Shown here: positions 16,869 through 25,766 of the stretch, one piece after another | Numbering within the stretch: the first letter of the stretch is position 1 | Layout: each line of letters starts with the position of its first letter | Source: Bacillus sp. NTK074B | GTDB lineage: Bacteria; Bacillota; Bacilli; Bacillales; Bacillaceae_B | Assembly: GCF_017303375.1 (NCBI RefSeq) | Contig: NZ_JAFKOH010000003.1 | Coordinates: forward strand, 124,001-188,000 | DNA length: 64,000 bases | Direction of reading: 5' to 3' | Translations under genes and position numbers: made by a program | Notes under the pieces: generated by a model | Told to the model about the DNA's origin: nothing | The model's input: only the letters and a program-made list of their open reading frames with translations | The model's database searches: none

Positions 16869-17237
16869 TTAAAAATAGACACTAGCCGGATCAATGTCCG
16901 GGATATCAAAGTGAACCAGAATCCTGACAAACTCATGTTTATCATATATGTCTTCCAGCAAATACGTTCTCCCTTTTCTGGTGCGATTAGCACTGCAGGC
17001 GATAATGTGGCAGTCCGTATATTCTTTAGCGTAGTCCACAATCACCTTAGAGATTGAATGTTTTAAAGTATTAGCTCCTTGTTTGGGTAATAGCTTTTGA
17101 TAATATGTATGAAGAAAATCAGCCGTATTGTCCTGTTCCATTATGAATGAATGGTTTAACTTATTTTCTAAAGTCTTTGCGAAAGTCGTTTTTCCGCTAT
17201 GTGTTTTACCTACCGTGATGATCGCTAATCTCTTCAT
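16869..17237 (-). CDS. P-loop kinase-like ATPase, probably 3' truncated
   Basis: An ATP-binding domain with Walker A VGKTHSGKTTF and a Walker B-like strand DCHIIACSANRTRK, related to AAA_33-type small kinases. The ATG at 17237 (MKRLAII) is chosen for AAAGGAGG six bases upstream. The protein ends at ILVHFDIPDIDPASVYF, just where related proteins continue into an Arg-rich lid of about 40 residues, so the 3' end is probably lost. It may be non-functional. Confidence 0.6.
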   Translation of the reverse strand: MKRLAIITVGKTHSGKTTFAKTLENKLNHSFIMEQDNTADFLHTYYQKLLPKQGANTLKHSISKVIVDYAKEYTDCHIIACSANRTRKGRTYLLEDIYDKHEFVRILVHFDIPDIDPASVYF

Positions 17238-17408
17238 GGAGCCTCCTTTTTTAAAGCCTTTATACATTAGACGCTCCTTCACTTGTAAATGTTTCGATTT
17301 TCATATTTTGCTCTTGTTATCCACCAAACGGAATACCCATTATTTTCAATCATATCATCAATTATCTATATAGAGATTAACTATTTGTTCATTTACTAAA
17401 CATAGAAA

Positions 17409-17446
17409 AATAGCAAGCCTAACTCATATCAAGTTAGACTGCTATT
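17409..17446 (-). terminator. Terminator of the sigma/ABC operon
   Basis: AATAGCAAGCCTAACT pairs with AGTTAGACTGCTATT with one mismatch. On the minus strand it is followed by TTTTTC. It lies about 70 bases after the last permease stop. Confidence 0.8.
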
Positions 17447-17518
17447 CCCCATTCTCCAGGTATTTTTTCTTCTGTTAGAAACAGCTGCCTGGTTCAATCT
17501 ATTTCGTTAAATCCATAC

Positions 17519-18640
17519 CTATAACACAATATCCACCTTCTTCTCCCTCAACCATAACCACCTGGCAATCAAGACGGCCAGTACAGTAAAGATTCCATAA
17601 AGTACCGGGACCAGCCACACGGGGAGCCACAAGCTCACTATCAGAGAAATCATATATTTTAATCCAAATATGAGAAGAGCTAATATGAGAGGAACCTGGA
17701 CCCCAATCAGACTAATGAAGTTCGGGACAAGATTCGATATTGCCAAGGAAACCACTGAGAGAATAAATCCTACTACATAAATAGCGATAATGGATAGAAC
17801 AATGTATTGGATAAACGTCATGTCATACCAATAGTGGCTGCCAATGAATGAATTGATAGGAATGTCAAAAAAAGCTGAAGGATCATTTAAGGAATATAAA
17901 CTTAAATAGACGCCAAGTAAAACAGTCATTACAATGAAAGCCGATAACATGCCTGCTGCCATTTTTCTTCGGAACACGTGTCTTCCTGTCTTCGTGGTGT
18001 ACTGAAGTTCCGGCATCCTCTTGTTTTTGTCACTAAGGAACACAGGTGAAACAACGAGAACCACGCTTATCAAAACAACGGTGGCAATGCCTCTGAAGAT
18101 TTCTTCCATGTTCGTTAAAGATACCTCTGGATAAAGATTAACCTGTCTCGACTCTTGCAAGCTTCTCAACTGCTTTTTCTGAGAGGCATTAGCCATGCTG
18201 AATTTATTTTTCATCATCATTTCTTGATTACGTTGGAACTCAAGTAAGGATTCCCGCACCTGAAGCTCCCAGAACAGGTTTACCCCCTCTTCAAAGAAAA
18301 TTTTATCATGCAGTTTTCCATGATACTCTTTGAAATCAGCGTACGATTGTATTCCTGCTTCTTTGAAATCCTCCCTTGTCTGGATAAACTCATCTGCTTT
18401 TTGGACTTCCACTTTGTATCGCTCTCGAAAGTCGGATCTTTCGGATTCATTCATGCTGGGTCCGTACTCGTCGACCATTTCGCTCCCAATCCGGTAAGAA
18501 TCCAGTGCCGGCCGACCATTTGGAAAGACTTCAATATGAAAATGAATCAAAAAATAGTAGAGCACCACATTAATAAACATGAGCACGAGTAGGATCTTCC
18601 AATTGAAAATTTTTTTTATTTCCATCCAAACAATGTTCAT
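17519..18640 (-). CDS. ABC-2 type permease, second subunit
   Basis: An ABC transporter membrane subunit of about 373 residues: one N-terminal helix (IFNWKILLVLMFINVVLYYF), a long extracytoplasmic helical loop (about 50-190, charged), then five hydrophobic segments. The ATG at 18640 (MNIVWMEIKK) is chosen because AAGGAG lies eight bases upstream; a longer ORF begins at 18721 inside the upstream gene. It is the last gene of the five-gene operon and pairs with the 18652 permease. Confidence 0.8.
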   Translation of the reverse strand: MNIVWMEIKKIFNWKILLVLMFINVVLYYFLIHFHIEVFPNGRPALDSYRIGSEMVDEYGPSMNESERSDFRERYKVEVQKADEFIQTREDFKEAGIQSYADFKEYHGKLHDKIFFEEGVNLFWELQVRESLLEFQRNQEMMMKNKFSMANASQKKQLRSLQESRQVNLYPEVSLTNMEEIFRGIATVVLISVVLVVSPVFLSDKNKRMPELQYTTKTGRHVFRRKMAAGMLSAFIVMTVLLGVYLSLYSLNDPSAFFDIPINSFIGSHYWYDMTFIQYIVLSIIAIYVVGFILSVVSLAISNLVPNFISLIGVQVPLILALLIFGLKYMISLIVSLWLPVWLVPVLYGIFTVLAVLIARWLWLREKKVDIVL

Positions 18641-18651
18641 AACATTTCTCC

Positions 18652-19920
18652 TTATAAGATCTCTTCCTTCATAAATTTTTTCATGGAACCATAGCAAAAC
18701 ACCGCAATGAACACGGTCCACGCCATGAGCGTCTGGACTTCATAGTATTTGAACATCGTCAAACCACCTGTCGCCATCCACCATTGATGTGGATTCAGGA
18801 CGAGTACCGACAAGTTGAACCCCGTGAGGATCTTGAATACGGAGGAACCCGGAACGAAGCCTTGTAATAGTATCATTAAGATGAAGAAGACTGAGAAAGC
18901 AATCATGGTGAAATAACTGTTTTTCAACTTGATGGAAAGATTGAAGGTGAGGACAGTGAACAATAGCATACACACATATGTAACCATGACGGCCAGAATC
19001 AAATAGGTGCTAAAGGACAAATCCCACCATGAAACATATGGAAACTGAGTCTCCCAATTAAAGCCGCTGTTGATCGAGCTTTTCCAAAGATGAGAATAAT
19101 CAAATAGGAGAAAGTACGTGCCGAGCGTCACGGACAGTATCATGAATGTCATGATAGAAGATGTCATTAAAGCAGCGTTGAGCTTATCGATCATCAACTT
19201 CCTGCCTCTCTTCGTTACAAAAGTAACAAGTCCCGTTCCATTCTCGAATTCGAAATTGGCAATAAGTGCCGTTGAAAGGACAACAATAATCATAGACTCA
19301 ATGATGATATGCCTAAACACCTTCTTAAATAGGAGGCCGTGGATCGCATATTGCTGTCCTTCGAAAAACCACTCTTTGTATTCTCCATTCTCCTTTAATT
19401 CTTCAAATCTACCTGAGAATGCATCAAACTCGTTCCTCACCATGTTGGCCGCAGCATCCGTCAGACCAAATCCATCGATTTGGTTTTCACCCATCTTTTT
19501 AATATCGAATGTAGCATAGGACTGATCCATGAACCGTGCACGATTCGAATACATTTCCTTAAGATGAATAAGATAAAAAGACTGGAGTTCATCATCGGTG
19601 TAAAGGGGGTGAACTCCGTTATTCAAGTCTGCAAACAAGTCGCCGGCATGCTTATAACTCTCACCTGACTTCTTTTGAGTAATAGCATTTAACCCTTCCA
19701 AGTCAGATGAGATCTCCTGATTGAGTTCTTTTAGTGAATCCTCCGTTATGTTGGCACCGTACGTTTCCGAAATTTCATTCACCACACCGAGCTCTTCTTT
19801 GAATTCAGAGATGTCAAAGATATAAAAGACGTTCCAACCAAGGAATAGGAGAAGTAGCCCAAGGATGATCGGAGAAGAGAGGGCCTTTTTGCATTCCAAC
19901 ATTATCATTCGCATGTACAC
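18652..19920 (-). CDS. ABC-2 type permease, first subunit
   Basis: A 422-aa membrane protein with the same plan as the next gene: N-terminal helix (SSPIILGLLLLFLGWNVFYI), a large outside helical loop (about 35-200) and six C-terminal helices. Its start abuts the ATPase stop (one base apart), so the two are translationally coupled. ABC-2 permeases of this shape export peptides, lipids or antibiotics, or protect against them; the substrate is not evident. Confidence 0.82.
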   Translation of the reverse strand: MYMRMIMLECKKALSSPIILGLLLLFLGWNVFYIFDISEFKEELGVVNEISETYGANITEDSLKELNQEISSDLEGLNAITQKKSGESYKHAGDLFADLNNGVHPLYTDDELQSFYLIHLKEMYSNRARFMDQSYATFDIKKMGENQIDGFGLTDAAANMVRNEFDAFSGRFEELKENGEYKEWFFEGQQYAIHGLLFKKVFRHIIIESMIIVVLSTALIANFEFENGTGLVTFVTKRGRKLMIDKLNAALMTSSIMTFMILSVTLGTYFLLFDYSHLWKSSINSGFNWETQFPYVSWWDLSFSTYLILAVMVTYVCMLLFTVLTFNLSIKLKNSYFTMIAFSVFFILMILLQGFVPGSSVFKILTGFNLSVLVLNPHQWWMATGGLTMFKYYEVQTLMAWTVFIAVFCYGSMKKFMKEEIL

Positions 19921-20796
19921 TTATCCTTCTTCCTGCAATCGATCTCGGTATTCATACAAGAAGACATCTTCAAGGTGTGGTGAGACGCTTATCCAGTCCT
20001 GATTACGTTCCCCTTTATGTACAAAGCGCACCCGTACGTTGCCCTCTTCCTGCTTTTCACCAAGAAGCACGTACTTATTCCTGAAGGCTTCAAGCTCTTC
20101 ATTGGAAATCAGCGTTTCATAAATTTCCTCCTTCAGGGTTTCACAAATAGCACGTGCAGATTCGTTAAATAAAATCTTCTGTTTCTTAATCATAATGACT
20201 TGATTCGCAATGGACTCGATGTCAGATACGATATGAGTGGAGATGATGATCAAGCGATCTCTGGACAGACTGGTCAGAATCCGGCGGAAGCGAGACCGTT
20301 CCTTTGGATCTAATCCTGCTGTCGGTTCGTCCAAGATCAAAATCTTCGGATCATTCAGGAGGGCCTGGGCGATGCCTACTCGCTGGATCATCCCACCAGA
20401 AAACTTCCTCATTTTCTTATCGCCGACATCCTTCAGTGCCACACTTTCCAACAACTCCTCAATCCGGGATGTGGCCGTCTTCTTATCCATCCCTTTCAAT
20501 GCAGCAAGATACATTAAATACTTCTTTGGTGTGTAGTGCTTATAAAAGCCGAAATGCTGCGGCAAATATCCAAGGATATCCCGGTACTCTTCGTCCAGCT
20601 CAACAATATTTGTTCCGTTGTAAAGAATTTCACCTTTTGTAGTGGAAATGAGGGTGACGAGCATTTTAATCAACGTCGTTTTACCGGCACCATTCGGAGC
20701 AAGAAGTCCGTAAATCCCCCGTCCAAATTCAAGATTGATTTCATCCAGGGCTGTAAAATCACCGTATTGTTTCCTTACATCTTTCACGACTAACAT
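19921..20796 (-). CDS. ABC transporter ATP-binding subunit
   Basis: A 291-aa ATPase: Walker A LAPNGAGKTTLI, Q-loop LPQHFGFY, signature FSGGMIQRVGIAQAL, Walker B ILILDEPTAGLD and switch His in ISTHIVSDIES, then a C-terminal extension of about 75 residues. The usual GPNGAGKTT glycine is replaced by Ala (LAPNGAGKTT), which is tolerated in this subfamily. It is coupled to both neighbours (spacing one base) and powers the two permeases. Confidence 0.92.
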   Translation of the reverse strand: MLVVKDVRKQYGDFTALDEINLEFGRGIYGLLAPNGAGKTTLIKMLVTLISTTKGEILYNGTNIVELDEEYRDILGYLPQHFGFYKHYTPKKYLMYLAALKGMDKKTATSRIEELLESVALKDVGDKKMRKFSGGMIQRVGIAQALLNDPKILILDEPTAGLDPKERSRFRRILTSLSRDRLIIISTHIVSDIESIANQVIMIKKQKILFNESARAICETLKEEIYETLISNEELEAFRNKYVLLGEKQEEGNVRVRFVHKGERNQDWISVSPHLEDVFLYEYRDRLQEEG

Positions 20797-20797
20797 G

Positions 20798-21556
20798 TCA
20801 CAACACTCCCTCCACCGGCCTCATGCGGACCAGCTTACTCAAGTAATATAAATAGCAGGCAATGCTTCCTGCCAGTACGATTCCGTATACAAACGCAGGG
20901 AGGGAATTTAGAAATTGCCAGTATACTTCGGGATTAATCCCATTTGGTACGATATTGACGATCAACCACCCAGCAACGACCTTCAGTACTGAAATTCCTG
21001 AATTCCCCTTCATGAAGACCACCAGATAAAATGATGAGAACAAAAACAAAGACGCTGTAGAAATCAGAAGTGCTCTTAAGATTTCAACTGAGTGACCACT
21101 CCATATCAAGCAAGCAATAATAAGTGTGTTCATCAGGATAGAGAGGATGCTGAAATGAAGCATTCGAAAAGCGGATACCTGATAAAGGTTAAACTTAGCC
21201 GTCATCTCCACTTCAAACACTTCGCTCTGCTTTTTCACAAAAAGATCATATAGGGATAATGCCATAAAGAGCAGCGGTGATATCATAAATATCGCTCCAT
21301 AGATGCTTTCCCCTGGACCCGCTCCTTCTGTCATCATAGAAACGAAGAGCGTGAGGATCAGCATGATGGACATTGTCATGATGATTCCGTCCTTCTGACT
21401 TACAAACAGATACCGGAACCCCAGCTCCTTCTGCATCTTCCACATAAACTGGGGAAAGGACTGTTTTTTCTTCATTCCTAACCGGATGATGGTGTGGATT
21501 TCCCTTTCAACCCTCTCATCTTCAGGCATTTGAATACGGAATTTTTCTTTAGTCAT
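20798..21556 (-). CDS. Six-helix membrane protein with cytosolic N-terminus; candidate anti-sigma
   Basis: A 252-aa protein. About 65 charged N-terminal residues (QMPEDERVEREIHTIIRLGM, KKKQSFPQFMWKMQKELGF) precede six hydrophobic segments. It overlaps the sigma gene by eight bases and abuts the ATPase gene. No zinc anti-sigma motif (HxxxCxxC) is present. By analogy with the B. subtilis sigY operon, the gene between sigma and ABC ATPase may hold the sigma factor at the membrane, but it could also be a transporter accessory. This is inference from position only. Confidence 0.7.
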   Translation of the reverse strand: MTKEKFRIQMPEDERVEREIHTIIRLGMKKKQSFPQFMWKMQKELGFRYLFVSQKDGIIMTMSIMLILTLFVSMMTEGAGPGESIYGAIFMISPLLFMALSLYDLFVKKQSEVFEVEMTAKFNLYQVSAFRMLHFSILSILMNTLIIACLIWSGHSVEILRALLISTASLFLFSSFYLVVFMKGNSGISVLKVVAGWLIVNIVPNGINPEVYWQFLNSLPAFVYGIVLAGSIACYLYYLSKLVRMRPVEGVL

Positions 21557-22103
21557 GTAGATGCACCTCCATTTCTTTTTTAATTAATTTGATCCCGGCA
21601 TAGTATCTCGTCTTCACAGTGGAAAGGGGGATTTCCAAGAGATTCGCAATTTCCTTGAGCGTATATTCCCCAAACAACTTCAATCTGACTATCTGTTGCA
21701 TACCCGTATCAAGCTTGCTGACGGTCTCTACAACTTGTTCGACTTCCTCTTTATACTCAAGTCGAATGGTCAACTCCCCTTTTTCTTCAAGGTCCTTCCC
21801 CTCCAACGGTTCAGTCAGTTTCCTATATTGATAATTTCGGGAACGAAAGTAATCCACCACACGGTTTGAAGCAACCTTATAAAGCCAAGTACGGAATGAA
21901 GCCTTCTTGGCATCATAATTCCCTATTGATTTAAGGGCACTGATAAAGATTTCCTGGGTCAGATCATAGGAAAGTTCCGAGTCCATTGTCTGTTTGTAGA
22001 CGAACCCGTACATTTCCCTGTAGTACTTCGAAATCAATTCATTAGCCGCATCCTGGCTTCCGCCTTTTTTTATTCTTTTAATCCATCGTTCTTCTATGTT
22101 CAT
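21549..22103 (-). CDS. ECF-type sigma factor
   Basis: A 184-aa sigma-70 family protein. Region 2 is LISKYYREMYGFVYKQTMDS with SYDLTQEIFISALKSIGNYD (promoter melting and -10 contact). Region 4 is LDTGMQQIVRLKLFGEYTLK, then EIANLLEIPLSTVKTRYYAG (helix-turn-helix). It heads an operon with a membrane protein and a complete ABC exporter, the same plan as sigY-yxlCDEFG. A candidate autoregulated promoter lies at 22130-22152. Confidence 0.9.
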   Translation of the reverse strand: MNIEERWIKRIKKGGSQDAANELISKYYREMYGFVYKQTMDSELSYDLTQEIFISALKSIGNYDAKKASFRTWLYKVASNRVVDYFRSRNYQYRKLTEPLEGKDLEEKGELTIRLEYKEEVEQVVETVSKLDTGMQQIVRLKLFGEYTLKEIANLLEIPLSTVKTRYYAGIKLIKKEMEVHLHD

Positions 22104-22129
22104 ACTCTCACTGCCTTCTATCCATATAT

Positions 22130-22152
22130 TCGTATGGAATATGAAAAAAGTT
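22130..22152 (-). promoter_or_regulatory. Candidate ECF promoter of the sigma/ABC operon
   Basis: On the minus strand AAC (in AAAAACTTTTT) and CGA (in CGAATA) are separated by 17 bases, as in ECF promoters (AAC-N16/17-CGT). The -10 overlaps inverted repeat TCCATA-N6-TATGGA (22121-22138). It lies 27 bases from the sigma start codon. Confidence 0.35.
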
Positions 22153-22235
22153 TTTAAAAAAGAAAATTTTTTTACCTTATATAATTCGGTGTTGGGGGGA
22201 AGGGGATGTATTTCTTAGGTAATAAATAATGAAAT

Positions 22236-22265
22236 AAAAAAGACTCGTCATGTTCGAGTCTTTTT
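22236..22265. terminator. Bidirectional terminator
   Basis: AAAAAGACTCG and CGAGTCTTTTT form a stem around an eight-base loop between the sigma promoter and the 3' end of the 22299 gene. Confidence 0.9.
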
Positions 22266-22298
22266 AGCAAGAAGGAGAAATTCTTTGTGTGCAGAGTA

Positions 22299-22505
22299 TT
22301 ATCGTTTATCCCTTTCCTTATCTTTCAGAAGTTTATCTGCTTTTTCCTCAACACGTTTCAGCCTATTATTTTTTTTTCTTAAAACAACTACTAATAAAAT
22401 AATGACTGCTGGAATAGCCAAAAGAAATAGAAAAGAAAATATCTGAAAAATAATATCACCTGTATTGATGGTGGATGTTGATTGTGCGGATACCAGTAAA
22501 AACAT
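22299..22505 (-). CDS. DUF4083-like small membrane protein
   Basis: A 68-aa protein: a short outside N-terminus (MFLLVSAQSTSTINTGD), one long transmembrane segment (IFSFLFLLAIPAVIILLVVV) and a basic amphipathic tail (RLKRVEEKADKLLKDKERDK). The size, single helix and charged coiled tail fit DUF4083 proteins of Bacillus. The ATG at 22505 is preferred over an upstream one because the shorter form has the usual topology. The function is unknown. Confidence 0.65.
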   Translation of the reverse strand: MFLLVSAQSTSTINTGDIIFQIFSFLFLLAIPAVIILLVVVLRKKNNRLKRVEEKADKLLKDKERDKR

Positions 22506-22565
22506 AAAACCACCACTTTCTATGATTTTTTTTGGAGCAGTGTTCAACTGGAAAGGGTTCTTATT

Positions 22566-22688
22566 CTAGTTTTTCATATTACCGTGTACTAAGTCTGCGA
22601 ATTTATTATTGCAAACAATTAAAGCAACTCCAGTCGTGAATTTTACTTTGTTAAATAATGTTTCATTTTTGCCTTTACCTCCATTCAC
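22566..22688 (-). pseudogene. Small decayed ORF with an ideal ribosome site and an early frameshift
   Basis: One minus-strand frame reads ETLFNKVKFTTGVALIVCNN then KFADLVHGNMKN-stop, a convincing small protein of about 32 residues. A strong GGAGG precedes ATG-AAA-CAT in another frame that stops after seven codons. Removing one base after ATGAAACA would join that start to the long frame. The remaining 22.69-22.85 kb holds nothing I recognise. Confidence 0.45.
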
Positions 22689-22854
22689 AACCTATTAATT
22701 GAATAAATTTCACTTTCCACAAATACCCATTATTACAAACCTTTTTACTTTTTGCAATATGAAGCAGAGTATGAAACCACCATACAAATGATTACTTTAC
22801 AGAAGAAGACAGTATTTTATTCTCTCGCCAACATATCCATTTCTCACCACACTG

Positions 22855-23286
22855 TTAGATTTTTTTCCTAAAAGAATAACACCACTTCTCATATCCCATC
22901 TTGTTTTCATAAAAGCGGTGAGCCTCACTTCTCATGATCCCTGACTCTAACGCGACGTACTCTGCTCCAGCCCTTTTCCCATAGGAATGGATGTATTCCA
23001 ACAACCTCTCCCCGTGACCCCTTGATCGCTGAGTCGGACTTGTAACCAAATCATAGACGAATAAATGATGCTTGTTATAGAAATTAATCGATTTTCGTAC
23101 ACCGGCCAAGGAGACGATGTCATCCTGAACAAACAATGCAAACAATAGATACCCCCCTTTCCTCATATCATGAGCAAGCTCCATATACCTTTCAAGCGTC
23201 AAATCTGATCTTAACTGTTTCATGACCTCAAATGAATGTATCCACTCCTCATCGGTTACTAATTGTTTGATGGTGATAGCACCCAA
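22855..23286 (-). CDS. GNAT-family N-acetyltransferase
   Basis: A 143-aa GNAT with acetyl-CoA loop VTSPTQRSRGHGERLLEYIH and C-terminal SEAHRFYENKMGYEKWCYSF. The TTG at 23286 is chosen because GGGGG lies eight bases upstream; it overlaps the end of the EamA transporter by 38 bases, so the two are translationally coupled. The pairing suggests modification of an exported compound, which is inference. Confidence 0.82.
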   Translation of the reverse strand: MGAITIKQLVTDEEWIHSFEVMKQLRSDLTLERYMELAHDMRKGGYLLFALFVQDDIVSLAGVRKSINFYNKHHLFVYDLVTSPTQRSRGHGERLLEYIHSYGKRAGAEYVALESGIMRSEAHRFYENKMGYEKWCYSFRKKI

Positions 23287-24175
23287 TGTTATTTCCCCCT
23301 TCTGTCTGTTTCTTATTAGCTTTCAATGCAATAAAAGCCCCCAGGCACGATACCAAGCATCCCGCCACTAAACATACGTTCAGTTCCGTCTCACCAATGA
23401 TGACTGAGGCAGCACCACCAACAGCAGGAAATAACGCCACCATATAGCCACTCTTCCCGGCTCCCATTTCGCTCACCAATTTCAAATAAAACAGCCAGGC
23501 GAAAAAGGAAGCAAACAATGAGAGATACACAACCGCCATCCAGTAGGAAGGGATCACAGGGAACGTCATCTTGGTATCTTGCATAAACACCACCGACCCA
23601 AGGAAGATGCTTGCAGCGGTAAATCCGATAACATTCGAATAAACTGGATCAATCCCTCTGTCAGAATTGATAGAGGAACATACATCTCCTATAGACTTGA
23701 TGATGGTTCCTGTCAGTGCGAAGAGAATTCCTTTAACCGATAACGTTTCAGGAGCCTCCATCAGGGTTGGAAATAACAATAGAAACACGCCCATGATTCC
23801 AAGTGCTCCTCCAATGGCTATTCGTATGCTCATAGGCTCTTTCTTCACTAATGCAAGGGCTGCCGGTGTCATCACCACTTTCAATGAAAAGATCATCGTG
23901 ACGATAGCCGCTGAACTCATGATCGTTCCATAATAAAGGAATAAATAACTCCATGCGAAATTGCATAAGCCAAAGAGAATGACTGTCAGATAATCTTTCT
24001 TCCCTAGTATGTGTATAGGTCTCCTTATGGAGAAAAGCAGCATAAAAAGAAGGGTTGTGATGGTCAAGCGGTAAAATAACGATAGCTCTAAAGGGACCGG
24101 ATCCCCTTGAATCTTAACCGCAATAAAGTTCAAACCCCACACGATTGTACAGAATCCAAATAAAAACTTTGTCAC
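23249..24175 (-). CDS. EamA (DMT superfamily) transporter
   Basis: About 308 residues with ten hydrophobic helices in two five-helix repeats. The first EamA repeat has KFLFGFCTIVWGLNFIAVKI and FCNFAWSYLFLYYGTIMSSA; the second ends GETELNVCLVAGCLVSCLG. Members export amino acids, nucleosides or drugs. GTG at 24175 has GGGGG seven bases upstream and is preferred to the longer ORF start at 24205. It is divergent from a MocR regulator, a common arrangement. Confidence 0.85.
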   Translation of the reverse strand: MTKFLFGFCTIVWGLNFIAVKIQGDPVPLELSLFYRLTITTLLFMLLFSIRRPIHILGKKDYLTVILFGLCNFAWSYLFLYYGTIMSSAAIVTMIFSLKVVMTPAALALVKKEPMSIRIAIGGALGIMGVFLLLFPTLMEAPETLSVKGILFALTGTIIKSIGDVCSSINSDRGIDPVYSNVIGFTAASIFLGSVVFMQDTKMTFPVIPSYWMAVVYLSLFASFFAWLFYLKLVSEMGAGKSGYMVALFPAVGGAASVIIGETELNVCLVAGCLVSCLGAFIALKANKKQTEGGNNIGCYHHQTISNR

Positions 24176-24221
24176 ATGATTGCCCCCATAAATTGTTTTC
24201 TCCACTCATTATTTATTTTCA

Positions 24222-24266
24222 CTGTCATTTCCGAAAGGGTCAGTTTACAATAAACAGACATGACAG
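24222..24266. promoter_or_regulatory. Inverted repeat between EamA and MocR genes
   Basis: CTGTCAT (24222-24228) and ATGACAG (24260-24266) flank about 31 bases, including TACAAT, a possible -10. The repeat sits in the shared control region, so it is a candidate MocR operator. Confidence 0.4.
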
Positions 24267-24281
24267 ATTGGAGGAACCAAG

Positions 24282-25673
24282 TTGTTTGAGCTTTTATTCA
24301 GTATCGATCGGCAAAGCCAGATCCCAATGTATCATCAAATCTATCAGTATTTGCGTACTCAGATTCTTTCTGGCAAAATAGATAAAAATACGAAGCTACC
24401 CTCCGTCAGGCGTTTGGCTGAACAGCTCAATGTAAGTCGGAATACGACACAAGTTGCCTATGAACAACTGCAATCAGAAGGGTATATCCGCAGTGAAAAC
24501 AAGAAGGGTTATTATGTGGAAGCAATGATTTCCGATGACATGCTTGCCTTTGACCCAAAGAAACAATCTGCTCCTATTGAAGCCCTAAAGAAACCCGGGC
24601 TCATTGATTTCAAGCTTGGAACAGTGGATGAAGCGAATTTCCCTCTCAAAAAATGGAGGACGCTCACAAATAAAGTCATGAAAGATCAGGACATGTATTC
24701 GTATGGAAATAAACAGGGAGATAGATGGTTGCGGATGGAATTGGAAGATTATCTGTTTCAATCCAGAGGGGTCAAAACGAGTGCGGACCAGATTATTATC
24801 GGGGGCAGTACCCAACAGTTATTAGTGTTAGTATCACTACTCCTGAAAGATAGTGTTCGTTCAATCGCCGTTGAGGACCCTGGATATGATGTGGCAAGAG
24901 AGTTATTCAGCTTAATGTCCTTCTCCGTTCACCCAATCCCCGCGAAAGATGATGGCATCATGGTCGACCAATTAGTCTCAGCGGACACTCAATTGGTCTA
25001 TCTGACGCCTACCCATCACTTTCCTTACGGCGGGACCCTTCCGGTCAGCCAACGCGTCGAATTGATCCAGTGGGCTAACGAAGTGAGGGGATATATCATC
25101 GAGGACGACTATGATAGTGAATTCCGATACATCCACCAACCGGTACCTTCCCTTCAGAGTATCGATTCGACTCAAAGGGTGATCTATATGGGGACCTTCT
25201 CCAAAGCGCTGATCCCAACCATCAGAGTCAGTTACATGGCCTTACCGGAGGAACTGATGACAAAATACAGAAAGAAAATGGCTTTATTAGAGCAAACCGC
25301 TTCTGCCATTCATCAAAGAACACTGGCCTCTTTCATGAATGAAGGACATTGGTACCCCCATTTAAGGAAGATGAAGGCCTTATATAAACGGAAGATGAAT
25401 CTACTTCTCAATGAATTAACCAAACACTTTGGGGATTCCATTGCTATAAAGGGTGGTAACTCAGGTATATTTATCATCATTGAAGTGAAAACAGATGTAA
25501 GTGAAGAGCAGCTTCTGGAGGATGCCTTTGAGGAGGGCGCCGTCGTGTATCCATGTTCCAGATACTATGTTAATGAGCAGCCTGTCTATCCACATGTGCA
25601 GATAGGGTTGGGGAATCTGACTGAGGAAGAGATTGTTGACGGGGTTTCTCGGCTGGCGAGGGCCTGGTTGTGA
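24282..25673 (+). CDS. MocR-family (GntR/aminotransferase) transcriptional regulator
   Basis: A 463-aa regulator: a GntR winged helix at 1-75 (KLPSVRRLAEQLNVSRNTTQ, AYEQLQSEGYI), a linker, then a class I aminotransferase-like domain. The PLP lysine motif is MGTFSKALIPTIRVSY and the cofactor Asp motif is IEDDYDSEF. MocR proteins sense PLP-amino acid adducts. The TTG start follows GGAGG by seven bases. The divergent EamA-GNAT pair is the likely target. Confidence 0.9.
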   Translation: MFELLFSIDRQSQIPMYHQIYQYLRTQILSGKIDKNTKLPSVRRLAEQLNVSRNTTQVAYEQLQSEGYIRSENKKGYYVEAMISDDMLAFDPKKQSAPIEALKKPGLIDFKLGTVDEANFPLKKWRTLTNKVMKDQDMYSYGNKQGDRWLRMELEDYLFQSRGVKTSADQIIIGGSTQQLLVLVSLLLKDSVRSIAVEDPGYDVARELFSLMSFSVHPIPAKDDGIMVDQLVSADTQLVYLTPTHHFPYGGTLPVSQRVELIQWANEVRGYIIEDDYDSEFRYIHQPVPSLQSIDSTQRVIYMGTFSKALIPTIRVSYMALPEELMTKYRKKMALLEQTASAIHQRTLASFMNEGHWYPHLRKMKALYKRKMNLLLNELTKHFGDSIAIKGGNSGIFIIIEVKTDVSEEQLLEDAFEEGAVVYPCSRYYVNEQPVYPHVQIGLGNLTEEEIVDGVSRLARAWL

Positions 25674-25686
25674 CGATATTATTATT

Positions 25687-25720
25687 TCAGGCGCACTTCC
25701 CTTTGGAAGCACGCCTGATT
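25687..25720. terminator. Inverted repeat after the MocR gene
   Basis: TCAGGCG-CAC-TTCC pairs with GGAA-GCA-CGCCTGA around a short loop. It lies 14 bases past the MocR stop, between convergent genes. Confidence 0.6.
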
Positions 25721-25766
25721 GGATTGAAATGTCTCTTAATTTCAGTCCCAATTATCATGTCAATGT

